Positions 1 through 9,556 are shown, numbered from the stretch's first letter. The stretch: 64,000 nucleotides of DNA from Microcystis aeruginosa FD4 (GCF_009792235.1 NZ_CP046973.1:1302001-1366000); one strand, 5' to 3'. Numbers and translations are program-made. Notes: generated by a model from the letters alone, not told the origin.

Positions 1-424
1 GCAAGATATTTTGTACGGGACGTTGTGCTGTTGCCGCTTTGACAATTTCCGATACTGCTGGGTTTATAATACCAGAGACAATCGCATTGATATCCCCAAC
101 TTGTTGATAAATCTGATTGACTTTGTCGGGGTCGATGTGCCAGTTAACGATAATAGTTGTTTCCACATCTTGCAAATCCTTAGAAGCTCCTTTTGCCTTT
201 ACTTCCGTTGTTTGTACTCGAACGTTGAGGGGCTTGATCTTGGTGACAATCGGTATAACAGGATGAATTCCTTCATCGAGGATTTGTTTTTGCACTTTGC
301 CAAAGTACATGACAACGCCGCGTTCGCCCGTATCAATAATGACAAAAGGGCGCAGTATGGTAGTAATGGCTAATATCAAAATTCCCCCGGCCATTAATGG
401 TATTATATGGCGATTGTAATTCAT
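1..424 (-). CDS. Prohibitin-like SPFH domain protein, 5' part only
   Basis: The minus strand is open from an ATG at 422-424 to the window edge (about 141 codons). The protein starts with one hydrophobic helix (residues 8-25), followed by an SPFH/band-7 region with the stretch DTGERGVVMYFGKV, then KPLNVRVQTTEV and VNWHIDPDKVNQIYQQVG, all typical of prohibitin-type proteins. Such proteins form membrane-anchored ring scaffolds that modulate FtsH proteases and membrane organisation. The 3' part lies outside the window. A 120-aa open frame on the other strand is only its shadow. Confidence 0.85.
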   Translation of the reverse strand, partial: MNYNRHIIPLMAGGILILAITTILRPFVIIDTGERGVVMYFGKVQKQILDEGIHPVIPIVTKIKPLNVRVQTTEVKAKGASKDLQDVETTIIVNWHIDPDKVNQIYQQVGDINAIVSGIINPAVSEIVKAATAQRPVQNIL

Positions 425-556
425 GACAACTTCTTAGATATTTGATCAGTTTTATCGTAGCACTGTTCTTATACTAATACCATTTTTCAAAAGTAATGAC
501 AGAGATGGTTATGCCTGGTGCATCTCAATTTTGTCGAAATATCCAGATGACATTTT

Positions 557-625
557 GGGCGCACGCGGTGCGCCCCTACCATTGGCGAAATAATATTATT
601 GTAGGGGCGAATTGCCTTCGCCCTC
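557..625. repeat. Dispersed GGGCG-rich palindromic repeats
   Basis: This stretch holds a short palindrome (GGGCGCACGCGGTGCGCCC) followed by a GTAGGGGCGAATTGCCTTCGCCC-type repeat (written here in two halves: GTAGGGGCGAATT and GCCTTCGCCC). The second type recurs inside the CHAT gene near 30245 and in variant form near 2965. These are non-coding dispersed repeats of the sort common in bloom-forming cyanobacteria. No gene is visible between 425 and 1291. Confidence 0.55.
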
Positions 626-859
626 TTTGAACAACTTCTGCTGCTCACCTTAAGTGAGAGAAAATCACCAATAGGATACCATTTTTCTTTATTCGCGTCA
701 CAACGAATGCAGGCTTGGCAAGCATTCGAGCGTGGATGTCTGTCATGGATTTAGAAATTTGGTATAAATCCTGTTTAAAAAGTATAGGGTGGGGAGAAAC
801 AATCCATAACTGAGTTTTTAAAGAAGGTATGACGACTTGACGACTGACGACTTGACGAC

Positions 860-1200
860 GGGAGCATCTCACCTTTGTAACCTCTAAATCAGGTTTTTAT
901 GTCAAGCTATTTTGAAAGCCTTGCTAAAAAGCAGTTTTAGGGATAAGTAGGGTCTGCTGAATAAATCTAAAAACCTTGTTGGATAGGACTTTTAGACTTT
1001 TTTACCCTCAAAAAGTGCCAGCCATTGCGGGGATCGGGGGGAAAATTCAGGGACTTTTTCTCTGAAAATTAGGTAATTGACCAGATGAAAATTGGTAAAA
1101 CCCTACACCCTACACCCCACACCCCACACCCTACCCCCACGAGAAACTTTTTCAGCATACCCTAAGTATAATTACTCACTTGCATAAATGAGATGCTCCC
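860..1200. mobile_element. Outer MITE-like element with 12-bp terminal inverted repeats
   Basis: GGGAGCATCTCA at 860-871 is matched by its exact reverse complement at 1189-1200. No coding potential lies between. A second element (950-1162) sits inside it. Removing that insert and one target copy leaves an outer element of about 122 bp. No convincing target duplication is seen around the outer ends, so calling it a mobile element rests on the inverted repeats alone. Confidence 0.45.
950..1162. mobile_element. MITE copy 1 (213 bp, 6-bp target duplication TAAGTA)
   Basis: The element begins GGGTCTGCTGAATAAAT and ends CTTTTTCAGCATACCC, so the ends are inverted repeats of GGGTCTGCTGAA with one mismatch. 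TAAGTA flanks both sides (944-949 and 1163-1168). The right half contains a C-rich run of CACCCCA-type heptamers. Related copies lie at 12732-12945 and 21467-21616. It has no transposase, so it must be mobilised in trans. The parental IS is not identifiable from the sequence. Confidence 0.8.
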
Positions 1201-1291
1201 CGCTTCTCCTTCTCTGCTGCCCCGGGAGAGTGCTTCCACAGAGTCAATGCCACTGCCTGCTTGACATCCCCCCCCCTGAACGGTTACCAAA

Positions 1292-2854
1292 TCAGAAAGT
1301 AAAAGTCGTGCGGATAGTACCGATAACTAAGGTGGAATTGTTGTTATTTGAGTTAGGAGAAGTAATCACGATTATCCCTGGAGTAAGGGCAATATTATCA
1401 GTGAGTTTCCACTCATAAAATCCTTCGATATGAAAGGAAGTATCGGGATCATTAGTGGAACTACCATCATTTAATCTAATGCTAGAATTAGATACCCAAG
1501 GCTGCATACCAACAATAAGACCCGCCGTATTTCCTTCCTTAAATAAATCAGGAAAAGCCAAAGTTACCGCCCAATTCCAGATATCTAAATCCCCGCGTTC
1601 TAGTTGTCCGTCTAAAGTGCTAAGAGTTCTCGCTTTTGTGTAACCCCCCCAACCACCGAGGACAAAACCATCGACAATTCGCCAACTAAATTGTAAACCC
1701 AAACTATTATTAATTGTCGGGACAGCCTCCCCGAATAGTTCTTCAGTGAAAAATTGGAAATTCGATCGCTGGCTTCCCGTTCCCGTATCTAATTGGTTAT
1801 AACCATGAAAGTAGGATAAAGCAATGCCAAAATTCTCGTCTGGAACATAACCCACCTGCGCTAGGGCAGTATAGGAACCGTTAAATAAACCCGCTCCTGG
1901 GTTAGGATCGTTAGCATCTCCGGCAAGATAACCGGCGCTGAATTGCAAAGCCCCATAATTACCCTGTAAACCGAGTCCAGTTTGTCCGGGGGCAAAATAA
2001 AGGGGATTGCGGGTACCAAAAGCCGAAAGCGCCCCACTAGCGCCATCTCCATCCAAAAAGTTGAGGGTATTGGTAAAGTCATCTTTAGCACCTCCCGTCG
2101 CTTCTAACCAGAGTTGGATATTTTCCGTTACGGGGAAACTGTAGTTTAAAACTTCTAGCAGTAAATCATTGCCGTCGGGTTGGGTAAAGGCTAAGGTACT
2201 TTGAAAAGTTCCGGTGGTATCGGCTAAATCGGCAATATTTCCCGTTGCTAGACGGGTATAGAGTAAATCTTTGCCTGTGAAGCTAGTATTTAATTCTAAA
2301 CGGGCCCGATAACCAAAAGCTGGTACTTGGGGAATCCCTTCACCACCGTTTTTTTCTCCTGTGGCTACCCCATATAATGCCATCACCACTTCCCCGGTTA
2401 ATTTAGTGGTGGTGGAAAATTGATTATTTTCCAGAAAAGCGACTCGATTTTCTAAGTTATCAACTCTTGCCCCTAATGCCACTAATTCTGTTTCGAATTC
2501 GCTGACTAATCGCTTGATTCTGTCTAGATCTTCTTTGAATACCGCCACTCCTTCTTGAATCAATCTTTCTAGGGTATTTAAGCAGGAATTCAACCCCGCG
2601 GCAAATTCCCAACGAGTTAAAGCGCGTTCACCGCGAAAAGTACGGTCAGGATAACCTACTATGCAACCATACCTCTCCACGAGACTTCTTAATGCCTCAA
2701 AAGCCCAGGCGGTGGGAGAAACATCCCGCAATTGATTCACCGTCGTCACCTGTGCCATAGGGTTACTAGAGAGGTTTTCGAGACTATTAGCCAGTACAGG
2801 ACTAGAAAAACCCAGTAATATCGCTGCTGTTAGGAAATTTTGCTTGATTTTCAT
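1292..2854 (-). CDS. Iron-uptake-type porin with SLH domain (OprB-like)
   Basis: Outer-membrane channel of 520 aa. The order is a signal peptide (residues 1-23, ending SSPVLA), an SLH domain (about 45-100, with VSPTAWAFEALRSLVERYGC and GYPDRTFRGERALTRWEF) that anchors the barrel to peptidoglycan, a coiled coil (about 95-145), and a beta-rich barrel ending in the aromatic residues TTFTF. Cyanobacterial members take part in iron and small-solute uptake. The start is ATG 2854, preceded by GGGAGA seven bases upstream. A GTG five codons earlier has no such site. No operon partner is visible. The upstream 380 bp holds only repeats. Confidence 0.88.
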   Translation of the reverse strand: MKIKQNFLTAAILLGFSSPVLANSLENLSSNPMAQVTTVNQLRDVSPTAWAFEALRSLVERYGCIVGYPDRTFRGERALTRWEFAAGLNSCLNTLERLIQEGVAVFKEDLDRIKRLVSEFETELVALGARVDNLENRVAFLENNQFSTTTKLTGEVVMALYGVATGEKNGGEGIPQVPAFGYRARLELNTSFTGKDLLYTRLATGNIADLADTTGTFQSTLAFTQPDGNDLLLEVLNYSFPVTENIQLWLEATGGAKDDFTNTLNFLDGDGASGALSAFGTRNPLYFAPGQTGLGLQGNYGALQFSAGYLAGDANDPNPGAGLFNGSYTALAQVGYVPDENFGIALSYFHGYNQLDTGTGSQRSNFQFFTEELFGEAVPTINNSLGLQFSWRIVDGFVLGGWGGYTKARTLSTLDGQLERGDLDIWNWAVTLAFPDLFKEGNTAGLIVGMQPWVSNSSIRLNDGSSTNDPDTSFHIEGFYEWKLTDNIALTPGIIVITSPNSNNNNSTLVIGTIRTTFTF

Positions 2855-2935
2855 TGCTGTCTCCCACACTTACAAGAATGATTATTGTTCTCAATATAAT
2901 CAGGTTAGCAAACTGTTGCTAAAATTTTCAAGTGT

Positions 2936-3052
2936 TATACTAAATACCCTTTAAAAGGTATATGGGCGCAGGGGTTCCTTACGCCCCTACAGTAGGGCAA
3001 ATTGGTTTTCTGTAAGGGCGTATGCCATACACCCTTCCTTAGATAACTTTTG
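2936..3052. repeat. Dispersed repeat in the porin/glycosyltransferase gap
   Basis: The gap 2855-3234 has no gene. It contains a palindromic TACTAAATACCCTTT...AAAAGGTAT segment followed by GGGCGCAGGGGTTCC and related GGGCGTA repeats. The TACTAAAT(C/A)C start is shared with copies near 770, 22350, 33161 and 43529, so this belongs to a family scattered through the window. Confidence 0.5.
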
Positions 3053-3234
3053 CTGAAATTAATGCTAATACCCATGGAACTTTGTTCCAGGATGTTTCTG
3101 GCATTGCCGCAGGGTCTCAAGTTGGTTTTACAAAAGGCCCCCAGAGAAGAAGACAATTGAGTGAATCACAGCCAAAAAGCTGAATACTGACTCCTGAATA
3201 CTGTCTACTGCCAGAAGCGGCAAAACTAAGGGTT

Positions 3235-4092
3235 TCAACCTAGACGCAGTTTAGTGATAATTCTTTGACAATAGAGTTGAATTCCTTGCAACTTGGCTAG
3301 GGAGAATTTTGGTTTAATGGGAAGGATCAGTAAAGACATAAAACTCATCCGCAGCAAGCGATAAACAAGGATAGTTAAAGTCGTATGTTTTTCGAGACTG
3401 AGAAGATAACTATAGATATTATGAGTTAGTCTTAGATAACCATAGCGTCGGGTGATAGAAGATGGTTCATGAATGATTTTAATCTGATTGGTAACAACAA
3501 CTAAATAGCCTTGGTTTGCGTATCTTCGGGAAAAATCAAAGTCTTCGTAGTAGAGAAAGTAATCGGGATCGAAATGGGGACAAGTGGAAAAATTAGAGAA
3601 ATTAATTAATAAACTGCATCCCGTCACCCAGTCGGGAATAAGATAGGGTTTATCTCCATAGTCTAAGGATTCCTCTACTACGTTAATTGTGCCGATTTTG
3701 GCATTGAATTTTCCCCAACCAAACCAGATTTTACCATCCGGTTCGTAAATTTCTGTACCGGCGATGGCAACTTCGGGATATTGCTGAAAAAATTTGCTTG
3801 CTTTCTCCAGAGAGTCCGCTAATAAGTAAGCGTCGGGATTAACTAACCAAACGATAGCTTCTCTGTCTTGCTGATAAATCCAATTAAGTCCCAGATTACA
3901 TCCTTTCCCAAATCCTAAATTTTCCCCCGCTTCAATAATCTTGACTCTTTCAGCTGCTAAAGATTGGATATTTTTATCTTCAGTGGAATTGTTAACAATG
4001 ATGAGATTAGCAGATAAGTCATCGTTGAGGGAAGCGATTAAACGCTTAATTAATTCCGCGCAATTATAGTTAACCGTTAATAGATAAATCAT
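3235..4092 (-). CDS. Family 2 glycosyltransferase (rhamnosyltransferase-like)
   Basis: Predicted cytoplasmic GT-A glycosyltransferase of 285 aa that transfers an activated sugar to a cell-surface polysaccharide or lipid. Visible family marks are the N-terminal nucleotide-binding strand MIYLLTVNYN, VNNSTED at about 33-39, ENLGFGKGCNLGLNW at 57-71, the DXD-equivalent NPDAYL at about 85-90, and the acceptor/base region DYFLYYEDFDFSRR near 180. A hydrophobic C-terminal segment could touch the membrane. It lies 158 bp downstream of, and on the same strand as, the polytopic protein at 4251-5855. Sugar specificity cannot be read from the sequence. Confidence 0.82.
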   Translation of the reverse strand: MIYLLTVNYNCAELIKRLIASLNDDLSANLIIVNNSTEDKNIQSLAAERVKIIEAGENLGFGKGCNLGLNWIYQQDREAIVWLVNPDAYLLADSLEKASKFFQQYPEVAIAGTEIYEPDGKIWFGWGKFNAKIGTINVVEESLDYGDKPYLIPDWVTGCSLLINFSNFSTCPHFDPDYFLYYEDFDFSRRYANQGYLVVVTNQIKIIHEPSSITRRYGYLRLTHNIYSYLLSLEKHTTLTILVYRLLRMSFMSLLILPIKPKFSLAKLQGIQLYCQRIITKLRLG

Positions 4093-4250
4093 TATATAGC
4101 GTTTTTCATTCTGCTGAGGTACAAAAGTTATGGGTTTTAGGCAAAAGGGAAGAAAAATAGGTGTACCTCACTAGCTTAGGAAATGCTATAGATAAAAGGT
4201 AGGAGTCACTGGCAATTAACAATGGTTAGAGAATAGCTTTTCCGTGAGAA

Positions 4251-5855
4251 TTACTTTTTCCGAAGACGACAGAGATTAAAGTTTTCGATTTTGGTGGGAA
4301 AGGGTTGACAATTTTGGAAGTCAATAACAAGATTTTCTTTCGCTAAATCCCCCACTATATCAGGGGATTTTTTATTAAAGTCCGTCTGGAGAATGTAGAG
4401 AGATTCTGGGGGAGTATTAGCAATAAATGTCTCGGCATTTTTTCGCATTAAAGTTCCCTCACTTACTCCAGTATTGCCTTTGAGTCTTACCAAACGAGTC
4501 GAAGCGGGAAAATAAGGGACGATAAAAGATGTTCCTTCATCTCCCCACATAACAATCGTGGAATTTTCGTAGGGTTTTAATGCTTGACTATCGATACCAA
4601 AATAATTATCTGACCATCCCATTCTCCACCAGTCTAAGGGTTTGACTGTAGCGGCAATTAAGGCAAAAATAGCGATAGAGATTATAAAAACTGTCCTTTT
4701 ATGAGGATAAATATAGGCAATGATCAGGATAATTAAAACTGGTGTGATTAACTCTAAGACCATCAAGTAACGATAGATAGAAAAACCCTTTAACCAGATC
4801 AGATAGGCACTGCAATAAAAAGGTAATAAAAATCTGAGAATAGATAAATGAACTAAATTATTTTTTTGATCCAGAGAACGGCGAGAGGTGTACTGATAAA
4901 TAATCACTCCCAGAAGAATGACAATTAAAATATAGGCAACAGCAAAACGAGTCTCTTTAAATTTTACCTCAGCCACTAGGGTTTGTTCCTGCACAAAATA
5001 AAAGGGATAAAATAACCATTGCCAAATGTCTCTAGGCAAAAACCGGGTATCTTGCAGGTTAAAATCCGTTTCGATGTAGGGAGATTGAAAAATTTTGTTG
5101 AAAAAGGGAAAAAGGGGATTAGCAAAATTAGTCCACATCAGGATTATCCAATAACCCATCGTCAGGGAAAATCCCACGGCCATAGAGAGAATTAAGGACA
5201 GAAGATTACGCAGCTTTTCCTTGATGGTAGTGGTTAAAAAACTAATCGCCACGATTAAACTGATACTATACAATGCTGTAGTCAATTTTAGTCCTGTTGC
5301 TAGTCCTAAAAGCAATCCTGCGAAAATTATAGTTTTCAGCTTAACCGGTTGATTACGACCAAGACAAGGGATTATTAAAAATAATCCTGCCAAAACAAAA
5401 ACACTGCTGGTACTATCTCCGATACTGGTTCCTAATTCGGAAATATAGGCAGCTCCAAATATACTGGTAATAGCTGCTAAAACGCTGAGAATCAATTTAT
5501 ATCTCTGGGAAACTTTATTGAAGGAGTGATAGGTGATTAAATGAACTAACCACTGATTTAAACCGTGAAATCCTCCCAAGAAAAAACCGACGACCACCGG
5601 AGGTAGTTTTAGGTAATAGATAGCAACGAAAAAAGGAACATCCATCAAAGGATTAAAGAAAGTTTGTATCTGTGCTGGAAGGACATCATACTTAAAACGT
5701 CCCGTTAACAACATATAGGGATTATAAAAATGATAATTGCGTAAATCCCAGCTAACATCTTGATCTAAGATAACTGAGATAATTCCTAATCCGCTCAAAT
5801 AAACTACTGCCCAGAGGAGGGGATGAGTCAGGGAGAACCGTTTTAATAATGCCAT
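4251..5855 (-). CDS. Polytopic membrane protein, probable GT-C-type enzyme
   Basis: 534-aa integral membrane protein with roughly ten to eleven hydrophobic segments and a soluble C-terminal tail (about 420-534, containing DNYFGIDSQALKPYENST). After the first membrane segment comes DVSWDLRNYHFYNPYMLLTGR, an acidic first periplasmic loop like those of GT-C lipid-linked-sugar transferases. I do not recognise a named family. The function is suggested by topology and by the neighbouring GT2, GT39-like and second GT2 genes. It is read away from the 6096 gene across a 240-bp intergenic region, so the two probably share a divergent promoter region. Confidence 0.6.
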   Translation of the reverse strand: MALLKRFSLTHPLLWAVVYLSGLGIISVILDQDVSWDLRNYHFYNPYMLLTGRFKYDVLPAQIQTFFNPLMDVPFFVAIYYLKLPPVVVGFFLGGFHGLNQWLVHLITYHSFNKVSQRYKLILSVLAAITSIFGAAYISELGTSIGDSTSSVFVLAGLFLIIPCLGRNQPVKLKTIIFAGLLLGLATGLKLTTALYSISLIVAISFLTTTIKEKLRNLLSLILSMAVGFSLTMGYWIILMWTNFANPLFPFFNKIFQSPYIETDFNLQDTRFLPRDIWQWLFYPFYFVQEQTLVAEVKFKETRFAVAYILIVILLGVIIYQYTSRRSLDQKNNLVHLSILRFLLPFYCSAYLIWLKGFSIYRYLMVLELITPVLIILIIAYIYPHKRTVFIISIAIFALIAATVKPLDWWRMGWSDNYFGIDSQALKPYENSTIVMWGDEGTSFIVPYFPASTRLVRLKGNTGVSEGTLMRKNAETFIANTPPESLYILQTDFNKKSPDIVGDLAKENLVIDFQNCQPFPTKIENFNLCRLRKK

Positions 5856-6095
5856 AATTTAATCAATAATTTTGGTGACTTCCACGAAAAAACTAACCCG
5901 TTTTTGTGCCATTAAACTAATGACTAGCTCTGGGACGAGTCGGCCTTTTAGCTGATAGCTTTTTACTTGATATACCATGTTTGGCTAACAAATACAAACG
6001 GAAACTTTTGACTCCAAAAAACGTCTTTGGGCAAGTTGACCAAATTTTGATATACTAAGGTGATAAAATTGCCCACCATACTGACTCGATCGCCC

Positions 6096-7754
6096 ATGAA
6101 GTCCAAAAAAGGGTTAATCTCGGTCAAGCAAGCTTATCTAAAAATTCTATCGGTCATCCTAGTTCTGGCGATAATTGGTTTATCGGTAGTCGGAAACTAT
6201 GGTATCACTTGGGACGAACCGATCGAAGTGGATATGGTCAATCATAATCTCGAATATATCCGAGAAAACAAGCCCATATCAGAAATGTCGCGTCATTACG
6301 GCTTTTATTTTAACTACATCTCCCAACTCATCTACGAGAGCAAAGAAAAATTTTTCCCCGCTACTACCAATCTTCCCCCCAATCCCACCGATAAGGACAA
6401 ATGGCTATCGAGGAGCTGGCAAATAACCCGGGTTAAGCACGTCGTCACCTTTCTTTTTTCCCTGATTACCTATCTATCGGTGGTGGGAATCGTCGCTATC
6501 CTGGCAGGAATCGAATCTGCTTGGTTAGGTGCGCTAATTTTAGCCTTATTTCCCGCTTTTTGGGGTCATAGCTTCTTTAATCCCAAAGATATACCCTTTG
6601 CAGTCATGTTCACCCTCGGAACCTTCACCGGTTCCCTATTGCTAGATAAATATTTTCGATCCGAAAATCAAGCTATTAAACTAGGATTTAACCGTTTAAC
6701 CGTTTATTCTGGTCTCTACGGGATTCTCGCTGGTTTAATCACCGGAATTCGCATCGGTGGCTTTTTTATCCTCTTTTATCTCATCTTCGCTCATCTGGTG
6801 GCCCGTTGGCATCTCAAAACCCTCCCCAAAACTTTCTGGCGTTTTCTGCCCCTATACGCAGTTATTATACTTTTTTGGGCAATAACCACCTATATTGTCC
6901 ATCCTGCCGCTTGGAGAAACCCGATTACTTGGTTTATCGAAGCGATAACCCTCATGTCCAAGTTTAACATCTGGGATAATACCGTTCTCTTTGACGGTCA
7001 AAATATCCCCGGTCGTTCCCTACCTTGGTACTATCTACCCCGGCTATTTTCCCTCACCACCCCCGTCCTCCTGCAAATCGCCGCCCTGGTCGGTGTAATG
7101 GTGATTTTGACAAAAATGACCAAATTAACGCCAACCCAGCGGGCCTGCGCCCTAATCACCCTACTGCAAGCGTTTTTACTGCCCACCGTTGCTATTCTGC
7201 GTCAATCTACCCTCTACGACGGCATCCGTCACTTTTTATTTGTCATTCCCGCCCTAGCAGCGATCGCAACTACGGCCATTATTTGGGCTTACCACAAAAT
7301 TAAACAAAAGTCAATAAAAATCTTTATAACGACCCTTTTCATCCTGAACTGTAGCGTCATTGTCTATGACATGATTAGCCTGCATCCCTACGAATACACC
7401 TACTATAATCGCGCCTACGGAGGCTTAAAAGCGGCCCAGGGTCAACAGGAAACCGATTACTGGGGATTAAGTCTCAAGGAGGGGATGGAATGGCTTAATC
7501 AAAATGCAGCCGCTAACTCTACCATAGTCGTTGCCGGTCCGATGTTTGCGGCGGAAATGGTACAAGATTACCCAAAAAACCTGACAATGATCTATCGAGA
7601 TGACTTTGCTTGGGGAAAGGCCCCCGACCCCGATTATTACATGGGTTTATCCCGATACGATTATTTCCAAGCTTTCCCCCATTGTCCCATTGTTCATGCC
7701 GTCCAACGCCAAGACACCCCCCTAACCATCATTAAACATTGTCCTCAGCCATGA
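6096..7754 (+). CDS. GT39/PMT-like membrane glycosyltransferase
   Basis: 552-aa polytopic protein with about eleven membrane helices. The first loop carries GITWDEPIEVDMVNHN, the acidic WDEP signature of the PMT/ArnT-like GT-C superfamily, whose members move sugars from polyprenyl-phosphate carriers onto acceptors outside the cytoplasmic membrane. The C-terminal region (about 440-552) is soluble. ATG 6096 is chosen conservatively. In-frame GTG 6060 and TTG 6069 are possible, and TAAGGTGA at 6056-6063 could serve TTG 6069. The stop overlaps the next start as ATGA, so translation of the polyprenyl-sugar synthase gene is probably coupled. Confidence 0.72.
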   Translation: MKSKKGLISVKQAYLKILSVILVLAIIGLSVVGNYGITWDEPIEVDMVNHNLEYIRENKPISEMSRHYGFYFNYISQLIYESKEKFFPATTNLPPNPTDKDKWLSRSWQITRVKHVVTFLFSLITYLSVVGIVAILAGIESAWLGALILALFPAFWGHSFFNPKDIPFAVMFTLGTFTGSLLLDKYFRSENQAIKLGFNRLTVYSGLYGILAGLITGIRIGGFFILFYLIFAHLVARWHLKTLPKTFWRFLPLYAVIILFWAITTYIVHPAAWRNPITWFIEAITLMSKFNIWDNTVLFDGQNIPGRSLPWYYLPRLFSLTTPVLLQIAALVGVMVILTKMTKLTPTQRACALITLLQAFLLPTVAILRQSTLYDGIRHFLFVIPALAAIATTAIIWAYHKIKQKSIKIFITTLFILNCSVIVYDMISLHPYEYTYYNRAYGGLKAAQGQQETDYWGLSLKEGMEWLNQNAAANSTIVVAGPMFAAEMVQDYPKNLTMIYRDDFAWGKAPDPDYYMGLSRYDYFQAFPHCPIVHAVQRQDTPLTIIKHCPQP

Positions 7755-8716
7755 TCGAAATGACCGCTATTCCGCCGATTTCCTGGCAAAACTACCGTAT
7801 CGCTGCGATTATTCCCTGTCACAACGAAGAACTAACGATCGCTAAAGTGGTCTCCCAATTCCAAACTTTTTTACCAGAAGCGGCAATTTATGTTTATAAC
7901 AACCGCTCTAGCGATGATACCGTGACCGAGGCCCTGAAAGCAGGGGCGATCGTTCGTCAGGAAATCCAACCCGGGAAAGGCAATGTTGTCCGGCGGATGT
8001 TTGCCGATATCGAAGCGGATATCTATATTCTCATTGATGGTGATGATACCTACGAAATTGCGGCAGTACGTCGCTTAATTGAACGAATGCTGGGGGAACA
8101 ATTGGATATGGTTGTCGGTGCGCGTCGGGAAGCGGTAAAATCCTCCCAGGCTTATCGCCGGGGTCATCGGGCCGGTAATCTATTTTTAACAGGATTGGTG
8201 AAATTTCTGTTTGGAGCGCGTTTAATCGATATGCTCTCCGGTTATCGCGTCTTTTCTCGTCGTTTCGTCAAATCTTTTCCCGCTTTATCCAATGGTTTCG
8301 AGATTGAAACCGAGTTAACTATCCACGCTTTAGAATTAAAAATTCCCTTCGCTGAAGAACCAACCCTCTACGGGGAACGTCCCGAAGGTTCCCAAAGTAA
8401 GTTAAAAACCTTTCAAGATGGCTGGCGGGTATTGGGAACCGCTATCCTACTTTTTAAAGAAATTCGTCCTTTTCTCTTTTTTAGCCTTGTCTCGCTGATT
8501 TTGGTGCTTATTTCCCTTCTGTTAGCGATCCCCGTCCTGTTTGAATACCTCGAAACTGGCTTAGTACCACGTTTTCCCACCGCTATTTTATCGGCCTCGA
8601 TCATGCTTTTAGCCTTTTTAAGTTTGACCTCTGGCATGATCCTCGATTCCGTCTCCCGGGGACGAAAAGAGATGAAACGAATGGCTTATCTAGCTAACAG
8701 TTGGCTGAAAGCTTAG
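7751..8716 (+). CDS. Polyprenyl-phosphate glycosyltransferase (GT2, DPM1/GtrB-like)
   Basis: 321-aa GT2 enzyme. The start is the ATG of the ATGA overlap with the upstream gene. Motifs are IIPCHNEELTIAKVV, VYNNRSSDDTVTEAL, the metal-binding DGDDTYE (about residue 100) and GYRVFSRRFVKSFP. Two hydrophobic helices form the C-terminus (about 235-300), as in GtrB-type polyprenyl-phosphate sugar synthases. A coherent reading is that it charges a polyprenyl phosphate with sugar, which the coupled GT39-like protein then uses as donor. The sugar and the final acceptor are unknown. Confidence 0.8.
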   Translation: MIEMTAIPPISWQNYRIAAIIPCHNEELTIAKVVSQFQTFLPEAAIYVYNNRSSDDTVTEALKAGAIVRQEIQPGKGNVVRRMFADIEADIYILIDGDDTYEIAAVRRLIERMLGEQLDMVVGARREAVKSSQAYRRGHRAGNLFLTGLVKFLFGARLIDMLSGYRVFSRRFVKSFPALSNGFEIETELTIHALELKIPFAEEPTLYGERPEGSQSKLKTFQDGWRVLGTAILLFKEIRPFLFFSLVSLILVLISLLLAIPVLFEYLETGLVPRFPTAILSASIMLLAFLSLTSGMILDSVSRGRKEMKRMAYLANSWLKA

Positions 8717-8760
8717 GGAAAAAAGTTCCCTAAACATACAAGTCTAGGTTATATCTGAGG

Positions 8761-9126
8761 TTAAACCGTCTGGAAACGTTGCAGCACGGAGGAGGGTTTT
8801 TTGTCAATAAATTCCGCCGGCGAAATTTGATATTTAATCAGATTGGCTAATTCCTCTAGTTGGCTGATGGCTTCCGCACCTTCGAGTTTCATTAACTCTC
8901 GATCATCGCGCATTTCTGTCCAAGTGATGCCGTAATCGGACACGAGAAACCGAATTAGATGGGTTTCACCCAATCCCACCATAAAAGATGCGCTGTTCAG
9001 TTGACCGCCACAGGTGTAGCAGGATGCTAGATAACCTTGATTTTCTAGTGCGATCGCTAAGGACTGTAAATCCATGACTAAGTCTTTGACCAGTTGGCGA
9101 TGCTGTTCTGCAAGTCGTTTAAACAC
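8761..9126 (-). CDS. Conserved cyanobacterial DUF1815-like protein
   Basis: Small soluble protein of 121 aa that I recognise as DUF1815-like from memory of the family: RLAEQHRQLVKDLVMDLQSL, then CYTCGGQLNSASFMVGL, then FLVSDYGITWTEMRDDRELMKLEG (given here as separate short motifs). Function is unknown; the family is essentially restricted to cyanobacteria. The start is GTG 9126 because AGGAGG lies at 9133-9138, six bases upstream. An ATG nine codons earlier would place that site inside the gene. The CxxC at about residue 40 might bind metal or be redox-active, which is only a guess. Confidence 0.75.
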   Translation of the reverse strand: MFKRLAEQHRQLVKDLVMDLQSLAIALENQGYLASCYTCGGQLNSASFMVGLGETHLIRFLVSDYGITWTEMRDDRELMKLEGAEAISQLEELANLIKYQISPAEFIDKKPSSVLQRFQTV

Positions 9127-9414
9127 AATTTTCCTCCTGATAACACTCCTCAACTATAAAACCTTAACACTTTTTTAAGATTCTTTCTTGAGAAAATAAG
9201 ATAGGTGAACCAGGTTTTTTTACGGATGTTAAGTAACAAAATGTAAAGAACCCGATACCTAGAGTAGCGTGAATTCCTGATATCGCCAAGTATATGTAAG
9301 TACAAAGTTACCAGTTTATCCGTCTTTCCACCCCCTCGATCCCAACTATTCCCATCATCTCATTTTTAAAGTTTATGATCCAGTTTCGACAAAAAAGTTC
9401 GTAAATCTAGGTAG

Positions 9415-9556
9415 GTGGGGTGTGGGGTGTGAGGTGTGGGGTGTAGGGTTTAGGGTTTAGGGTGTGGGGTGTGGGGAGAATCAATAAAAATAATCTCCTG
9501 TCTCCTGACGACCGATCACTGATTACTGATCACTGATCACTGATAACTGATAATAT
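9415..9556. repeat. G-rich heptamer run and ACTGATC/ACTGATA run
   Basis: In the 468-bp gap between the DUF1815 gene and rpe, 9415-9478 is a string of GGGGTGT-type heptamers. It is followed by CTCCTGTCTCCTGACG and a run of TGATCACTGAT/AACTGAT units up to about 9552. Both repeat types recur at 11165-11240, 43560-43750 and 44535-44582. No gene is visible here. The G-run could fold as a G-quadruplex on the plus strand. Confidence 0.6.

Noticed and set aside
11..373. 120-aa plus-strand open frame
   Set aside because: It is antisense to the prohibitin-like gene, which has clear SPFH motifs; the plus frame has no recognisable features.
645..872. 75-aa minus-strand open frame
   Set aside because: It consists of dispersed repeats (TAAATCCTG block and GACGACTT units) and shows no protein-like pattern.
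9415..9556. Possible CRISPR from regularly spaced short repeats
   Set aside because: The units are contiguous heptamers and octamers with no spacers; similar runs occur elsewhere as simple repeats.
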